DNA of 64,000 nucleotides from Litorimonas taeanensis (GTDB lineage Bacteria; Pseudomonadota; Alphaproteobacteria; Caulobacterales; Maricaulaceae), in NCBI RefSeq assembly GCF_003634015.1, contig NZ_RBII01000001.1, positions 1,364,001 to 1,428,000 of the forward strand. Reading direction: 5' to 3'. Shown here in pieces: positions 18,541-26,580 of this stretch. The translations under genes and the position numbers were made by a program. Position 1 is the first letter of the stretch; every line of letters begins with the position of its first letter. The notes beneath the pieces are model-generated. The model did no database searches. It had not been told where the DNA came from and saw only the letters and a list, made by a program, of their open reading frames with translations.

Positions 18541-19353
18541 TTAAATCTTTCTCGCTGCAAGTATGCGCTCAGCCTTTTTCACCAGCGGCGTCTCTATTAA
18601 TTTTCCATCTAATAGCGCAACATTCCCATCGGATGTTTGATACGCCGCAATCACTTTTTCTGCTTGAGCGACTTCTTCATCCGAAGGCGCTATCGCAGCA
18701 TGAATCCTAGCAATTTGAGCCGGATGAATGGCAGACCGTGAATGAATGCCAATCAATTTGGCTTGACGTGTGGTCTGCTCGCAATCCTCTAAGTCCCGCA
18801 CATGAATGTGGGGCACATCAAATAGCTGAACATTATGAGCTGTCGCGGCCGCCACGAGTTTAGACCGTGCATACAAATGCGTTTCCCACTCTAAATCACA
18901 ATCCACATCGCCAGCATAATCAATTGCGCCATAGAGTGCGAGCTTGGCGCGTTTATGAGAGAGAATATCTCCCGCATTCATCAACCCCAAAGCGCTTTCA
19001 ATTATAACAAAGAAATCACCCGCTTCTTTTGGCAAAGCTTTATCCAAGGCTTTGAGTTGCTTTTTAGTAGAGACCTTTGGAATCATGACAAAAGGAAGCG
19101 AGACACCGCTAGACGCAATCGCTTCTATGTCCCCTTTTGCAAATGGGTTGTCCATGGCATTGATACGTAAGCCAACATTTTTATGTTTTGTCTCGGCAAG
19201 CCAGGCCAAGGTGGATTCTCTGGCTGATACTTTATCGTCTGGCGCCACAGCATCCTCAAGATCGATACACACTAAATCGGCGCCAGCCTGACAAGCCTTT
19301 TCAAATCTATCCGGGCGATTTCCAGGGACGAATAATTGGGATCTATAATAGAT
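18541..19353 (-). CDS. HpcH/HpaI (CitE-like) CoA-ester lyase, apparent ATC start
   Basis: This CitE-like TIM-barrel protein would cleave malyl-, citramalyl- or similar CoA esters to an acyl-CoA plus a 2-oxo acid. Motifs: RSQLFVPGNRPDRF at the N-terminus, LVCIDLEDAV, FFVIIESALGLMNAG and LYGAIDYAGD. The family N-terminus is encoded in frame, but the first ATG/GTG/TTG is the GTG at 19272, which would remove the first beta strand. The only good start is an ATC at 19353, preceded by GGAG at a spacing of seven and lying four bases after the stop of the upstream gene. This gives 270 residues, the family norm. Either the gene starts at ATC by translational coupling, or an ATG was mutated or misread. 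Confidence 0.8.
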   Translation of the reverse strand: MYYRSQLFVPGNRPDRFEKACQAGADLVCIDLEDAVAPDDKVSARESTLAWLAETKHKNVGLRINAMDNPFAKGDIEAIASSGVSLPFVMIPKVSTKKQLKALDKALPKEAGDFFVIIESALGLMNAGDILSHKRAKLALYGAIDYAGDVDCDLEWETHLYARSKLVAAATAHNVQLFDVPHIHVRDLEDCEQTTRQAKLIGIHSRSAIHPAQIARIHAAIAPSDEEVAQAEKVIAAYQTSDGNVALLDGKLIETPLVKKAERILAARKI

Positions 19354-19357
19354 AGCT

Positions 19358-20242
19358 CTACTCCGGCTTTACGTGTTTAGCGAAATGATTTGCGATATCT
19401 TCGCGCGTGGCAATCCAAACATCACTGCGATCTTTGACATACTCTAAAAACACCTTGAACGCCCAGATCCGTCCGGGCCTGCCAATTATACGAAGATGCA
19501 ACCCTAGACTCATCATGCGCGCGCCTTCTGATGACGCCTCTTCAAGAAGTTCATCAAAAGTTCGTTTCGCATAGCTTAACCACATCTCGGCTGTAAAACT
19601 TGGAGACAGCCAAAATTTCATATCATTACTATCAACCGCATAAGGCAAAACAATAATTGGCGGCGTTCCATCATCAAAGCTTTCCCAACGCGGGAAGTCG
19701 TCAGAGAAATCATCCATGTGATAAAGATACCCTTGCTTTGCCAAAGTTTTCCGCAAATGATCAGTATGTAGATAGCGCGACAAATACCCTACGGGTTTAC
19801 GCCCTGTGGTCGCTAAAATACTATCCGTGCCTTTTTGAACGAAAGCCGCCTCTTTGGCCTCATCCATAAAGGCCGTAAATAACCAGCGATAACCATGTGA
19901 GACAGGCTCATCACCACGAGAAGAAATCTCATTCGCGAGCCATGGAGCTTTTTCAAGCGCCTGCGCGCACACAGTCCAGCTGGCCTTTACGCCCGCATCA
20001 TTCAAAGCACGTAAAATTCGAGGTGCACCACGATTTATTCCGTATTGGTAATTGCTCTCATTACCATGCACGCGAATTGGCGCTTTTAGACCTGTAACAA
20101 GTTCATCTACAGGCTCGTTCGCCTTATCACCTTGCAACAAACCTCGCTCAGCCCCCTCTTCTACATTGACAACTATTGAGAGCGCTAGCTTCGCGCCATT
20201 GGGCCATGAAAATCCATTTGGCGCCGGATCTGTCATACTCAT
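19358..20242 (-). CDS. NodB/PuuE-like hydrolase (imidase/allantoinase-type)
   Basis: This 294-residue protein is annotated by fold as polysaccharide deacetylase, but its layout is that of the PuuE allantoinase branch: NVEEGAERG, PVSHGYRW and LHLRIIGRPGRI (GRP-R motif). It has no signal peptide, so it is cytoplasmic and not a cell-wall or chitin enzyme. As I recall, this branch also contains bacterial cyclic-imide hydrolases. It may therefore open a cyclic ureide or imide ring. It abuts the SDR gene and sits just before the CitE-like gene. Two paralogues lie at 25639 and 26573. Confidence 0.85.
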   Translation of the reverse strand: MSMTDPAPNGFSWPNGAKLALSIVVNVEEGAERGLLQGDKANEPVDELVTGLKAPIRVHGNESNYQYGINRGAPRILRALNDAGVKASWTVCAQALEKAPWLANEISSRGDEPVSHGYRWLFTAFMDEAKEAAFVQKGTDSILATTGRKPVGYLSRYLHTDHLRKTLAKQGYLYHMDDFSDDFPRWESFDDGTPPIIVLPYAVDSNDMKFWLSPSFTAEMWLSYAKRTFDELLEEASSEGARMMSLGLHLRIIGRPGRIWAFKVFLEYVKDRSDVWIATREDIANHFAKHVKPE

Positions 20243-21076
20243 TTAATGGGGCTCCTCACCACCAGAGACATTCATACTCTCGGCGGTAATGTATTTCGCA
20301 TCATCAGAACATAGGAAGGCAATGGCATTCGCAGTATCTTCTGGCAGACCCGGACGCCCCATAGGAATACGGGCGGCCATCGCTTTTAAATAATCTTCAA
20401 CGCTATCAGCCCCTGTAACTTCGGCAAAATATTCGTTTTGCCAGGCCCCCAGAGCCGTCGTGACATGGTTAGGACACACATTATTGACCGTGATATTATG
20501 CGGGCCAAGCTCCGTCGCAGCAGATCTGACCAACCCAACGAGGCCATGTTTGGAACTTGTATAAGCCTGAGCATGCGGAAAGCCTGATTTAGCAGCCTGT
20601 GACGCGACATTGATAATTCGCCCACCAGTGCCCTGCGCAACCATAACTTCTGCGGCAGACTTCACCCCAAAAAAGGAGCCCGATAAATTGACGTCTATAA
20701 CAGCGCGCCAATCATCTTCGGTTACATCAAGCAAGGGTTTCATGATGTAACCAATACCCGCATTGTTAATCCAGATATCAAGCGAACCATGCGTTTCCTT
20801 TGCATGCGCCGCAAGCTTTCTTACATCCGTCAAAGAGCGCACATCGCAGACACATGTTGAGCTCTCCACGCCCATATCACGCATTTCTTGCGCAATTGAT
20901 TCCATCTCGTCTGAGCTCCCAATATGCTCGGCGCCTGTCGCAGCGTCGCGAGGCTCTCCAATATCGGAAATGACTATATTAGCGCCGTCAGCGGCTAACC
21001 TCTTCGCAATCGCTTCACCAAGACCGCCGCGACGTCCAGACCCTGTAATGACCGCTGTTTTACCTTTGAACCGCAT
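20243..21076 (-). CDS. Short-chain dehydrogenase/reductase
   Basis: This 277-residue classical SDR has the cofactor loop TGSGRRGGLG (11-20), NNAG (104-107) and catalytic Ser159, Tyr172 and Lys176 (YTSSK). Asp38 at the end of the second strand suggests NAD(H) preference. The C-terminus is normal. It overlaps the REDY-like gene by one base. It would oxidise or reduce a hydroxyl/keto group of a pathway intermediate; substrate unknown. Confidence 0.93.
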   Translation of the reverse strand: MRFKGKTAVITGSGRRGGLGEAIAKRLAADGANIVISDIGEPRDAATGAEHIGSSDEMESIAQEMRDMGVESSTCVCDVRSLTDVRKLAAHAKETHGSLDIWINNAGIGYIMKPLLDVTEDDWRAVIDVNLSGSFFGVKSAAEVMVAQGTGGRIINVASQAAKSGFPHAQAYTSSKHGLVGLVRSAATELGPHNITVNNVCPNHVTTALGAWQNEYFAEVTGADSVEDYLKAMAARIPMGRPGLPEDTANAIAFLCSDDAKYITAESMNVSGGEEPH

Positions 21077-21387
21077 TACAGTTTTTCCGTTTGAATAAAG
21101 ACCAAATCATCAACCATAGCCTGAAACTCTGCCGCTACTTTTTGCATGGTTTCGCTGCTGGCCTCTGCGCCAAACGCATCCATGTCTAAAATATCAATAG
21201 TTTCAAAATATTGATAAGGCGGCTTATCTTCAGAAAACAAAAGCCCCGTTGTTTTAAAGACCTCAAACTTTTCAATAGACCCTAACCCGTTGACAGTCGG
21301 AATATCGACGGTCTTTGCCCACGCCTCATAGTCCTCTACGGAAGTTCCAGCTTTTAAATTAAAAAGTGCAAGTATCTTTGCGGCCAT
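21076..21387 (-). CDS. REDY/HapK-like small protein
   Basis: This protein of about 103 residues resembles the REDY-like HapK family (dimeric alpha/beta barrel), named from a prodigiosin-type pigment cluster. Visible pattern: ILALFNLKAG, DYEAWAKTVDIPTV, KFEVFKTTGLL, PPYQYFE and VFIQTE. Function is not established. I chose the ATG at 21387, nine codons inside the longest frame, because GGAGAG lies six bases before it. It is the first gene of the long operon. The family call is from pattern memory. Confidence 0.7.
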   Translation of the reverse strand: MAAKILALFNLKAGTSVEDYEAWAKTVDIPTVNGLGSIEKFEVFKTTGLLFSEDKPPYQYFETIDILDMDAFGAEASSETMQKVAAEFQAMVDDLVFIQTEKL

Positions 21388-21437
21388 TATGCTCTCCATT
21401 CTTGCACAATTCATGTCTTTTTACAGAACGCCTCGCT

Positions 21438-21451
21438 TTGACAAACGTCAA
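21438..21451. promoter_or_regulatory. FNR/FixK-type box between divergent operons
   Basis: TTGACAAACGTCAA is a perfect 5-4-5 inverted repeat of the FNR-family type. Its centre is 57.5 bases from the ATG of the 14-gene minus operon (21387) and exactly 57.5 bases from the ATG of the plus operon (21502). One bound regulator could serve both promoters. Confidence 0.65.
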
Positions 21452-21501
21452 CTCTTTTCGTTCAGAGTTCGACTAGAAAGCGTTAAACGCTAGGAAGCAC
21501 T

Positions 21502-22698
21502 ATGTCAGACACACGAAATTATGATGGCCCGCCTGATTACCGAAATGTTGGGTTGCACGGCATGTCGCCAGAAACCACACATGACGAAAAAGCGCGGTTT
21601 AATTTTTTAGCGCACTTAAATCGTCATTTAGCCTCTAATGTTCTGCCGGGTGTCAAAAAGGCCTATGAAACACGGGTCGCGCCGCACCAGCCCAAACCCA
21701 ATCACCGCAACCAAGTGCGCAAACAATTGCTACAAGACCCCTTGTTCCAACATTGGAGTGCCCTTCGTAGAGGCACGATGGAGCTACGCCAGCAAGCCGG
21801 CCGCTGGGTTACTTTACGCCAAGCAGAGTCATTGAATTCAAAAGCGGAAAACCTGACCAAGGAGGACCCTCGCCTTGTTCTGAATCCTGACCTGAAAATC
21901 CCGAATTATCTTGCCAAAATTGACCATCACTGCATGCCAGGTTCTTATCACGACGAGATTGTACCCGGTGACGTCACAGGTGCCGCCAATTACGATGTCG
22001 GTATCTTTGTCACCACAGGCGGCGGCCTTGGACGTTTTTCAGATGGCGGCGGCGAAGCGGTCGTCGCATGGATGAAAAAGAATCGACCTAATTTTGCACC
22101 GAAACGCATCCTCGATATTGGCGGCGGCCTAGGACAAAATGTCGTCCCGATAGCCAAAGCCTATCCGGATGCCGAAGTTGTCTGTGTAGATACGGGAGCA
22201 CCTGTACTACGCTACGGCCTCGCCAGAGCTAAAACTATGGGCGTCGATAATATTACTTTTGTTCAAGCCAACGCCGAAGATTTGTCCATGTACCCAGATG
22301 GACATTTTGATTGGGTGCAATCGACGATGTTCCTTCACGAAACATCGGTAAAATCTATGCCTCGTATTATGAAGGAAAGTCACCGTCTCTTGGCGGCTGG
22401 CGGCTTGGTTATGCATGTCGAGCAACCGCAATACGCCCCTGATATGCCCCTATATGAACAAGCGATCCGTGACTGGGATGCCTTTTATAATAATGAACCC
22501 TTTTGGACGAAGCTTCATGAATTAGATCTTGATCAGTGGATGGTTGATGCGGGCTTTGACCGTGACGAATTACTGCATGGCGGCGTCGCAGCCGTGGTCG
22601 ACTCTGAACTTTTCCCAGAACACGCCAATGATGATGTAGAAGATTACGGCCGAAAAGCCGCTTGGCATATTATTGGTGCTGAGAAAAAGGCCGCATAA
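21502..22698 (+). CDS. SAM-dependent class I methyltransferase
   Basis: This 398-residue protein has a Rossmann methyltransferase domain in its second half: motif I RILDIGGGLGQN (about residues 197-208), acidic strand-2 end VVCVDTG, and the post-II/III segments FDWVQSTMFLHET and LLAAGGLVMHVEQP. The first 180 residues are a family-specific domain with no motif I recognise. Its TAA overlaps the next ATG. The acceptor is unknown. Confidence 0.88.
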   Translation: MSDTRNYDGPPDYRNVGLHGMSPETTHDEKARFNFLAHLNRHLASNVLPGVKKAYETRVAPHQPKPNHRNQVRKQLLQDPLFQHWSALRRGTMELRQQAGRWVTLRQAESLNSKAENLTKEDPRLVLNPDLKIPNYLAKIDHHCMPGSYHDEIVPGDVTGAANYDVGIFVTTGGGLGRFSDGGGEAVVAWMKKNRPNFAPKRILDIGGGLGQNVVPIAKAYPDAEVVCVDTGAPVLRYGLARAKTMGVDNITFVQANAEDLSMYPDGHFDWVQSTMFLHETSVKSMPRIMKESHRLLAAGGLVMHVEQPQYAPDMPLYEQAIRDWDAFYNNEPFWTKLHELDLDQWMVDAGFDRDELLHGGVAAVVDSELFPEHANDDVEDYGRKAAWHIIGAEKKAA

Positions 22699-23066
22699 TG
22701 GATAAGAGCCGCATTGACCCCCTTAAACTTGCGGGCGCAAAACCAAAAGGTAAGCGCCCTTATTTCCTAAAAGACCCTGATGTAGAGCGTGTGTTGGCCG
22801 TCACGATGGCAATCGCACAAGAGCTAGCCGTTGTTAGGGAACGCATGGACACTGTAGAACGTATCCTCGAAGACAAAGGCAGTCTTACACAGGCCGATAT
22901 TGAAACCTATGTTCCGCCTAAGCCAATTGCCGAAGAGAGAGGGGCTTGGACCCAAGAATATCTCGCTCGAATTATGCGGATTTATCAACAGGAAATCGAA
23001 GGGCTGAACACGCCTGACGAGCCCACATCAGAAGATATAGGCCATGAGCTCGCTCAAGATGAATAA
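22698..23066 (+). CDS. Hypothetical protein, possibly a coiled-coil partner
   Basis: This 122-residue acidic soluble protein has no family I recognise. The middle (ERVLAVTMAIAQELAVVRER) looks helical and may form a coiled coil. It lacks a signal peptide and membrane segments. One-base overlap with the methyltransferase and overlap with the downstream hydrolase-fold gene show tight co-translation, so it may be an accessory subunit of one of them. Confidence 0.75.
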   Translation: MDKSRIDPLKLAGAKPKGKRPYFLKDPDVERVLAVTMAIAQELAVVRERMDTVERILEDKGSLTQADIETYVPPKPIAEERGAWTQEYLARIMRIYQQEIEGLNTPDEPTSEDIGHELAQDE

Positions 23067-23871
23067 GATAAGGCGCGCTTTTGTTGATGCGGATTATGGG
23101 CAAATGCATTATCGTATTGCAGGCAGTCCATCTGATTACGCCCCGCTGGTCTGTTTGCATCAAAGCCCAAAATCTTCGAGAGAGTTTATTGAGTTTATGA
23201 AGCAGGCAAGCAATGACCGCCTTGTTATTGCAATCGACAGTCCTGGCCATGGCGAGTCCGATGTCCCCGAAACCAAGATGTCAATTGAAGGTTTCGCCCG
23301 TTCAATTTGGTCTGCGATTGATGCCCTAGACTTAGGGAGTGTAGATTTATTGGGGCACCATACAGGCGCCAAAGTGGCCACTGAAATGGCTTTTCAACGC
23401 CCTGAACGGGTAAAGACTATTGTTATGGTGTCTGCGCTTGTCCTGTCAGTCGAAGAACGCGATCAATTTAAAAGTCAGTTCCAACCTATCCCCCTAGACG
23501 AAGACGGAAAACGCTTCTCACATATGTGGACACAAGCCGTTAAATATCGCGGCCCAAATGTATCGTTAGAGCAACTCGCCTTCTCCGTAGCCGAAAACTT
23601 ACGGGCAGGTGAAGCCTATGAATGGGGACATGAGGCTGCCTTTAAATACAACGAGTATTTCGAAGACCGCATCAGCGCACTTCCGCACCGTATCACGGTA
23701 ATGAATCCCAACGACATGCTTTTTGAGTACACGCCCCGCGTTGCCAAATATTTACAAAATGGCGCCGTCGTGGATTATCCTGATTGGGGTTTTGGCTTCA
23801 TGGATACTGATACGGAAAAAGCTGTTTCTGAAATCAAAGCCGCCCTAAGCGATAAACCCTCTAAGGTTTAA
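23044..23871 (+). CDS. Alpha/beta-hydrolase-fold protein with His at the nucleophile elbow
   Basis: This 275-residue cytoplasmic alpha/beta-hydrolase-fold protein has the expected strands and AIDSPGHGESD. The nucleophile elbow, normally G-x-S-x-G, reads G-H-H-T-G at 104-108 (codon CAT for His106). The C-terminal region where the catalytic His should be (DYPDWGFGFMD) has none. Two more proteins here, at 52351 and 56845, share the G-x-H-T-G elbow. Ordinary Ser-hydrolase chemistry is therefore unlikely. An alternative start at 23059 would overlap the upstream stop by eight bases. The gene ends the methyltransferase operon. Confidence 0.88.
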   Translation: MSSLKMNKIRRAFVDADYGQMHYRIAGSPSDYAPLVCLHQSPKSSREFIEFMKQASNDRLVIAIDSPGHGESDVPETKMSIEGFARSIWSAIDALDLGSVDLLGHHTGAKVATEMAFQRPERVKTIVMVSALVLSVEERDQFKSQFQPIPLDEDGKRFSHMWTQAVKYRGPNVSLEQLAFSVAENLRAGEAYEWGHEAAFKYNEYFEDRISALPHRITVMNPNDMLFEYTPRVAKYLQNGAVVDYPDWGFGFMDTDTEKAVSEIKAALSDKPSKV

Positions 23872-23910
23872 CGCTCTCACCAATTCCACTTAAGGCTAAA
23901 GCCGAATAGG

Positions 23911-23937
23911 TGGCTGTCGCGGTTCAAGCGTCAGCCA
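23911..23937. terminator. Hairpin between convergent genes
   Basis: A 10-bp stem (TGGCTGTCGC/GCGTCAGCCA, one mismatch) with a seven-base loop sits between the stops of the hydrolase-fold gene (23871) and the lyase gene (23944). No long T-run follows, so it may be an inefficient or factor-assisted terminator. Confidence 0.5.
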
Positions 23938-23943
23938 TTAAAT

Positions 23944-24864
23944 TTAAGAGACAGAATACGTCTTAGGTAGTCCAGCATTTGGCGTGAATCCGTATACTGG
24001 CTCTCCTGGAAGTCCTTCTTCCAGATATTTGCGGCAAGCCATCAAGTGATCCAAATCAATGCCCGTATCAACACCCATCGCCTCAAACATATAAACGAGG
24101 TCTTCAGTGACAATATTGCCACTTGCACCTGGGGATGCTGGACAGCCGCCTAACCCGCCTTGGGAACTATCAAAAACTTCAATACCTTCTTCATAGGCAG
24201 AGAATGCGTTCGCAATGCCAAGGCCATAGGTGTTGTGCAAATGCACTGATTTTACCTTTTCTTGGCCAACTGCGTCTCGCATTGATTTAATCATTGATTT
24301 GATTTGCAGCGGGTTTGCATATCCCACTGTGTCAGAAAGTCCGAGCTCGTCTACGCCGGCTTCGACAAGGCGCTCTCCTAAGGAAATAACTTTTGCTTCT
24401 GGAACATGGCCTTCAATAGAGCAGCCAAATGCAGTTGATACTCCGGCTTCAAAACGTGGTGGATTAGAAGACGCATCAAACAAAGTCCGAATCGATTTGA
24501 CATTTTCGATAACTTGATCGTGCGTTTGCCTCATATTTTTTAATGAATGCGTTTCGCTCGCCGATAATGGGAGCGTTACAGCGTCAACGCCAGCATCTAG
24601 CGCCGCTTGCGCTCCACGAAAATTAGGGATGAGCGCTAAAACGGTTAACCCTGGCAAAGTTTTTGCAAAAGCGACAATCTCTGCCGTATCAGCCAATTGC
24701 GGAAAGAGTTTTGGCGGAACAAAACTACCGACTTCAATTTCACGTACTCCGGCATCATATAATCCCTTAACCCAACGCTTTTTAACGTCGGTCGGCATAA
24801 CGCCTTTACAATTTTGCAATCCGTCCCGTGGGCCAACTTCGGATATAAGAATTTTATCTTTCAT
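23944..24864 (-). CDS. HMG-CoA-lyase-like enzyme (DRE-TIM family)
   Basis: This protein of about 306 residues is a DRE-TIM metallolyase: GPRDGLQN at the start of the barrel, EVGSFVPPK, VHLHNTYGLG with the metal His pair, and GLGGCPASPGASGN with the active-site loop Cys. HMG-CoA lyase cleaves a tertiary 3-hydroxyacyl-CoA to an oxo acid and acyl-CoA; a citramalyl-CoA-like or alkylmalyl-CoA substrate is equally possible. I chose the ATG at 24864 because AGGAAGAG precedes it; a GTG at 24879 would add five residues. It diverges from the isochorismatase-fold gene. Confidence 0.9.
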   Translation of the reverse strand: MKDKILISEVGPRDGLQNCKGVMPTDVKKRWVKGLYDAGVREIEVGSFVPPKLFPQLADTAEIVAFAKTLPGLTVLALIPNFRGAQAALDAGVDAVTLPLSASETHSLKNMRQTHDQVIENVKSIRTLFDASSNPPRFEAGVSTAFGCSIEGHVPEAKVISLGERLVEAGVDELGLSDTVGYANPLQIKSMIKSMRDAVGQEKVKSVHLHNTYGLGIANAFSAYEEGIEVFDSSQGGLGGCPASPGASGNIVTEDLVYMFEAMGVDTGIDLDHLMACRKYLEEGLPGEPVYGFTPNAGLPKTYSVS

Positions 24865-24962
24865 ATACTCTTCCTTCACTAGATGAACATTCTCACCTTT
24901 TCACCTATGGCTCTTGCGCTGCATCAACTAAACATATCAAAAATTCAGGCTTAGAGATAATT

Positions 24963-25649
24963 ATGAAAACCGAATCCACAATGACCCTCTCCGATAAGAC
25001 CGCCAGACAGATATTTGAGGAGGTACGTTCAAATCCAGCCCGAAAGCGGTTCGGTTTTGGGGAACGTATGGCCATCGTCAATGTGGACCCGCAGAAGTCT
25101 TATACCCGTCCTGACCTCTTCAAAACGGGCTATGTCACAGACCCAGAGCAAATGAGTCATATTAACGCTCTATCCAAGCTTATCCGCAGCAAAGGTTTAC
25201 CCGTCATTTGGACCCATGTTGCCTATATGGAAAACGCAGCCGATTGCGGCATTTGGGGGACACGGACAGACACGCCTGACAGCCTACAAAACATCAAATT
25301 TGGAAGTGAACGCGCAGAATTTGACGACCGCCTTGAAATCCATAGGGATGTCGATGCCGTCTATACAAAACGAATGCCGAGTGCATTTTTTGAAACCCCT
25401 CTTAATAGCTTTCTAAACTTTCATAAAATTGACACTGTTGTTGTGACTGGCGGGTCAACATCTGGCTGTGTTCGCGCCACAGCGGTGGATAGCCTGTCTT
25501 ATGGGTATCGGACTATCGTTCCGATAGAAACGACGGCCGACAAACATGAAAGCTACCACTTTGCAAACCTGACGGATCTACTGATTAAATATGCTGATGT
25601 GGTGGATGTGAAAGACGTTTATGAATGGCTTGAAAACTATGAAGGCTGA
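24963..25649 (+). CDS. Isochorismatase-fold amidohydrolase
   Basis: This 228-residue cysteine hydrolase has the full triad: Asp42 (NVDPQKSY), Lys136 (YTKRMPSAF) and Cys169 (TSGCVRATA). The C-V-R-A-T-A form and the N-terminal extension match the N-carbamoylsarcosine amidase/maleamate amidohydrolase branch rather than true isochorismatase. It is followed by two imidase-like genes and a CoA-transferase, so a half-amide (amic acid) hydrolase role is plausible: amic acid to dicarboxylate plus ammonia. Confidence 0.9.
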   Translation: MKTESTMTLSDKTARQIFEEVRSNPARKRFGFGERMAIVNVDPQKSYTRPDLFKTGYVTDPEQMSHINALSKLIRSKGLPVIWTHVAYMENAADCGIWGTRTDTPDSLQNIKFGSERAEFDDRLEIHRDVDAVYTKRMPSAFFETPLNSFLNFHKIDTVVVTGGSTSGCVRATAVDSLSYGYRTIVPIETTADKHESYHFANLTDLLIKYADVVDVKDVYEWLENYEG

Positions 25650-26580
25650 TCCCAACCTCTACGACTATTGGCCTTATGCAGGCCGGCCTAAAATAGAGTG
25701 GCCGGGCGGAAAAAAACTCGCCTTCTGGATTGCCCCGAATATTGAGTTCTATGAATTCATGCCGCCCAGCAACCCTCAGCGATCACCATGGCCGAATGCA
25801 ATTCCTAATGTGCAGCAATATAGCCAAAGAGACTTTGGGAATCGCGTTGGACACCTCCGTCTTATGGAGCTTCTTGACCGTCACAATTTGCGCGGCTCTG
25901 TTAGTTTGAATGTTGCCCTGTGCGATCATCACCCAGAAATTATCGAAGATTGTGTCAAACGAGATTGGGAATTTTTCAGCCATGGTATTTATAATACTCG
26001 GTATTCTTATGGCCTCTCCCCTGAACAAGAACAGGCCGTGTTAGATGATAGTATCAAGACTGTTGAAAAAGCGAGCGGGCAACGTATTCGGGGTTATCTT
26101 GCCCCTGCCCTTACGCACACCGAAGACACTCTTGACCTCATTGCTGAAAATGATTTCTGGTATAGCTGTGATCTCTTCCAAGACGACCAACCACAACCTC
26201 TAAAAACGAAGACAGGTAAGCTTGTCTCCATGCCTTACTCTCTTGAGGTCAATGACGTGATTACCTATTCCGTAAATGGATGGGACCCAGATCGTTACAC
26301 GGATATTTTAAAACGACATTTTGACCAATTATTACTAGAAGGCGAAAAAAGCGGGACGGTAATGTGCATTCCGCTTCACGCCTATCTTGTCAGCCAACCC
26401 AACCGTCTGAAGGTTTTTGAAGAGGCGTTAAAGCATATCTGCTCCCACCAAGATGACGTTTGGTTTGCAACCGGCAAAGAAATTGCGGAATATTTCAGAA
26501 ATAATTACTGGGACCAAAGCCTTGCAGATATCAAAGCCCGAGGCGTTGTCTCAGGCGGGACAGGGTTCAATCATGGATAA
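25639..26580 (+). CDS. NodB/PuuE-like hydrolase (paralogue 2)
   Basis: This protein of about 313 residues has the NodB-type barrel in the PuuE allantoinase layout: FWIAPNIEFYEF, FFSHGIYNTRYS and a third-motif His in PLHAYLVSQPNRL. It has no signal peptide. I chose the ATG at 25639, overlapping the upstream gene by 11 bases; an ATG at 25621 would add six residues and neither has a strong ribosome site. Its stop overlaps the next paralogue's ATG by eight bases. Cyclic imide or ureide ring opening is a context-based guess. Confidence 0.85.
   Translation: MKADPNLYDYWPYAGRPKIEWPGGKKLAFWIAPNIEFYEFMPPSNPQRSPWPNAIPNVQQYSQRDFGNRVGHLRLMELLDRHNLRGSVSLNVALCDHHPEIIEDCVKRDWEFFSHGIYNTRYSYGLSPEQEQAVLDDSIKTVEKASGQRIRGYLAPALTHTEDTLDLIAENDFWYSCDLFQDDQPQPLKTKTGKLVSMPYSLEVNDVITYSVNGWDPDRYTDILKRHFDQLLLEGEKSGTVMCIPLHAYLVSQPNRLKVFEEALKHICSHQDDVWFATGKEIAEYFRNNYWDQSLADIKARGVVSGGTGFNHG

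Noticed and set aside
18541-19272. CitE-like gene starting at the GTG at 19272
   Set aside because: This start removes the family's first beta strand although its coding sequence is intact and in frame upstream.
19358-20242. Polysaccharide deacetylase function for the NodB-like genes
   Set aside because: All three lack signal peptides and follow the PuuE allantoinase layout; neighbours are small-molecule enzymes.
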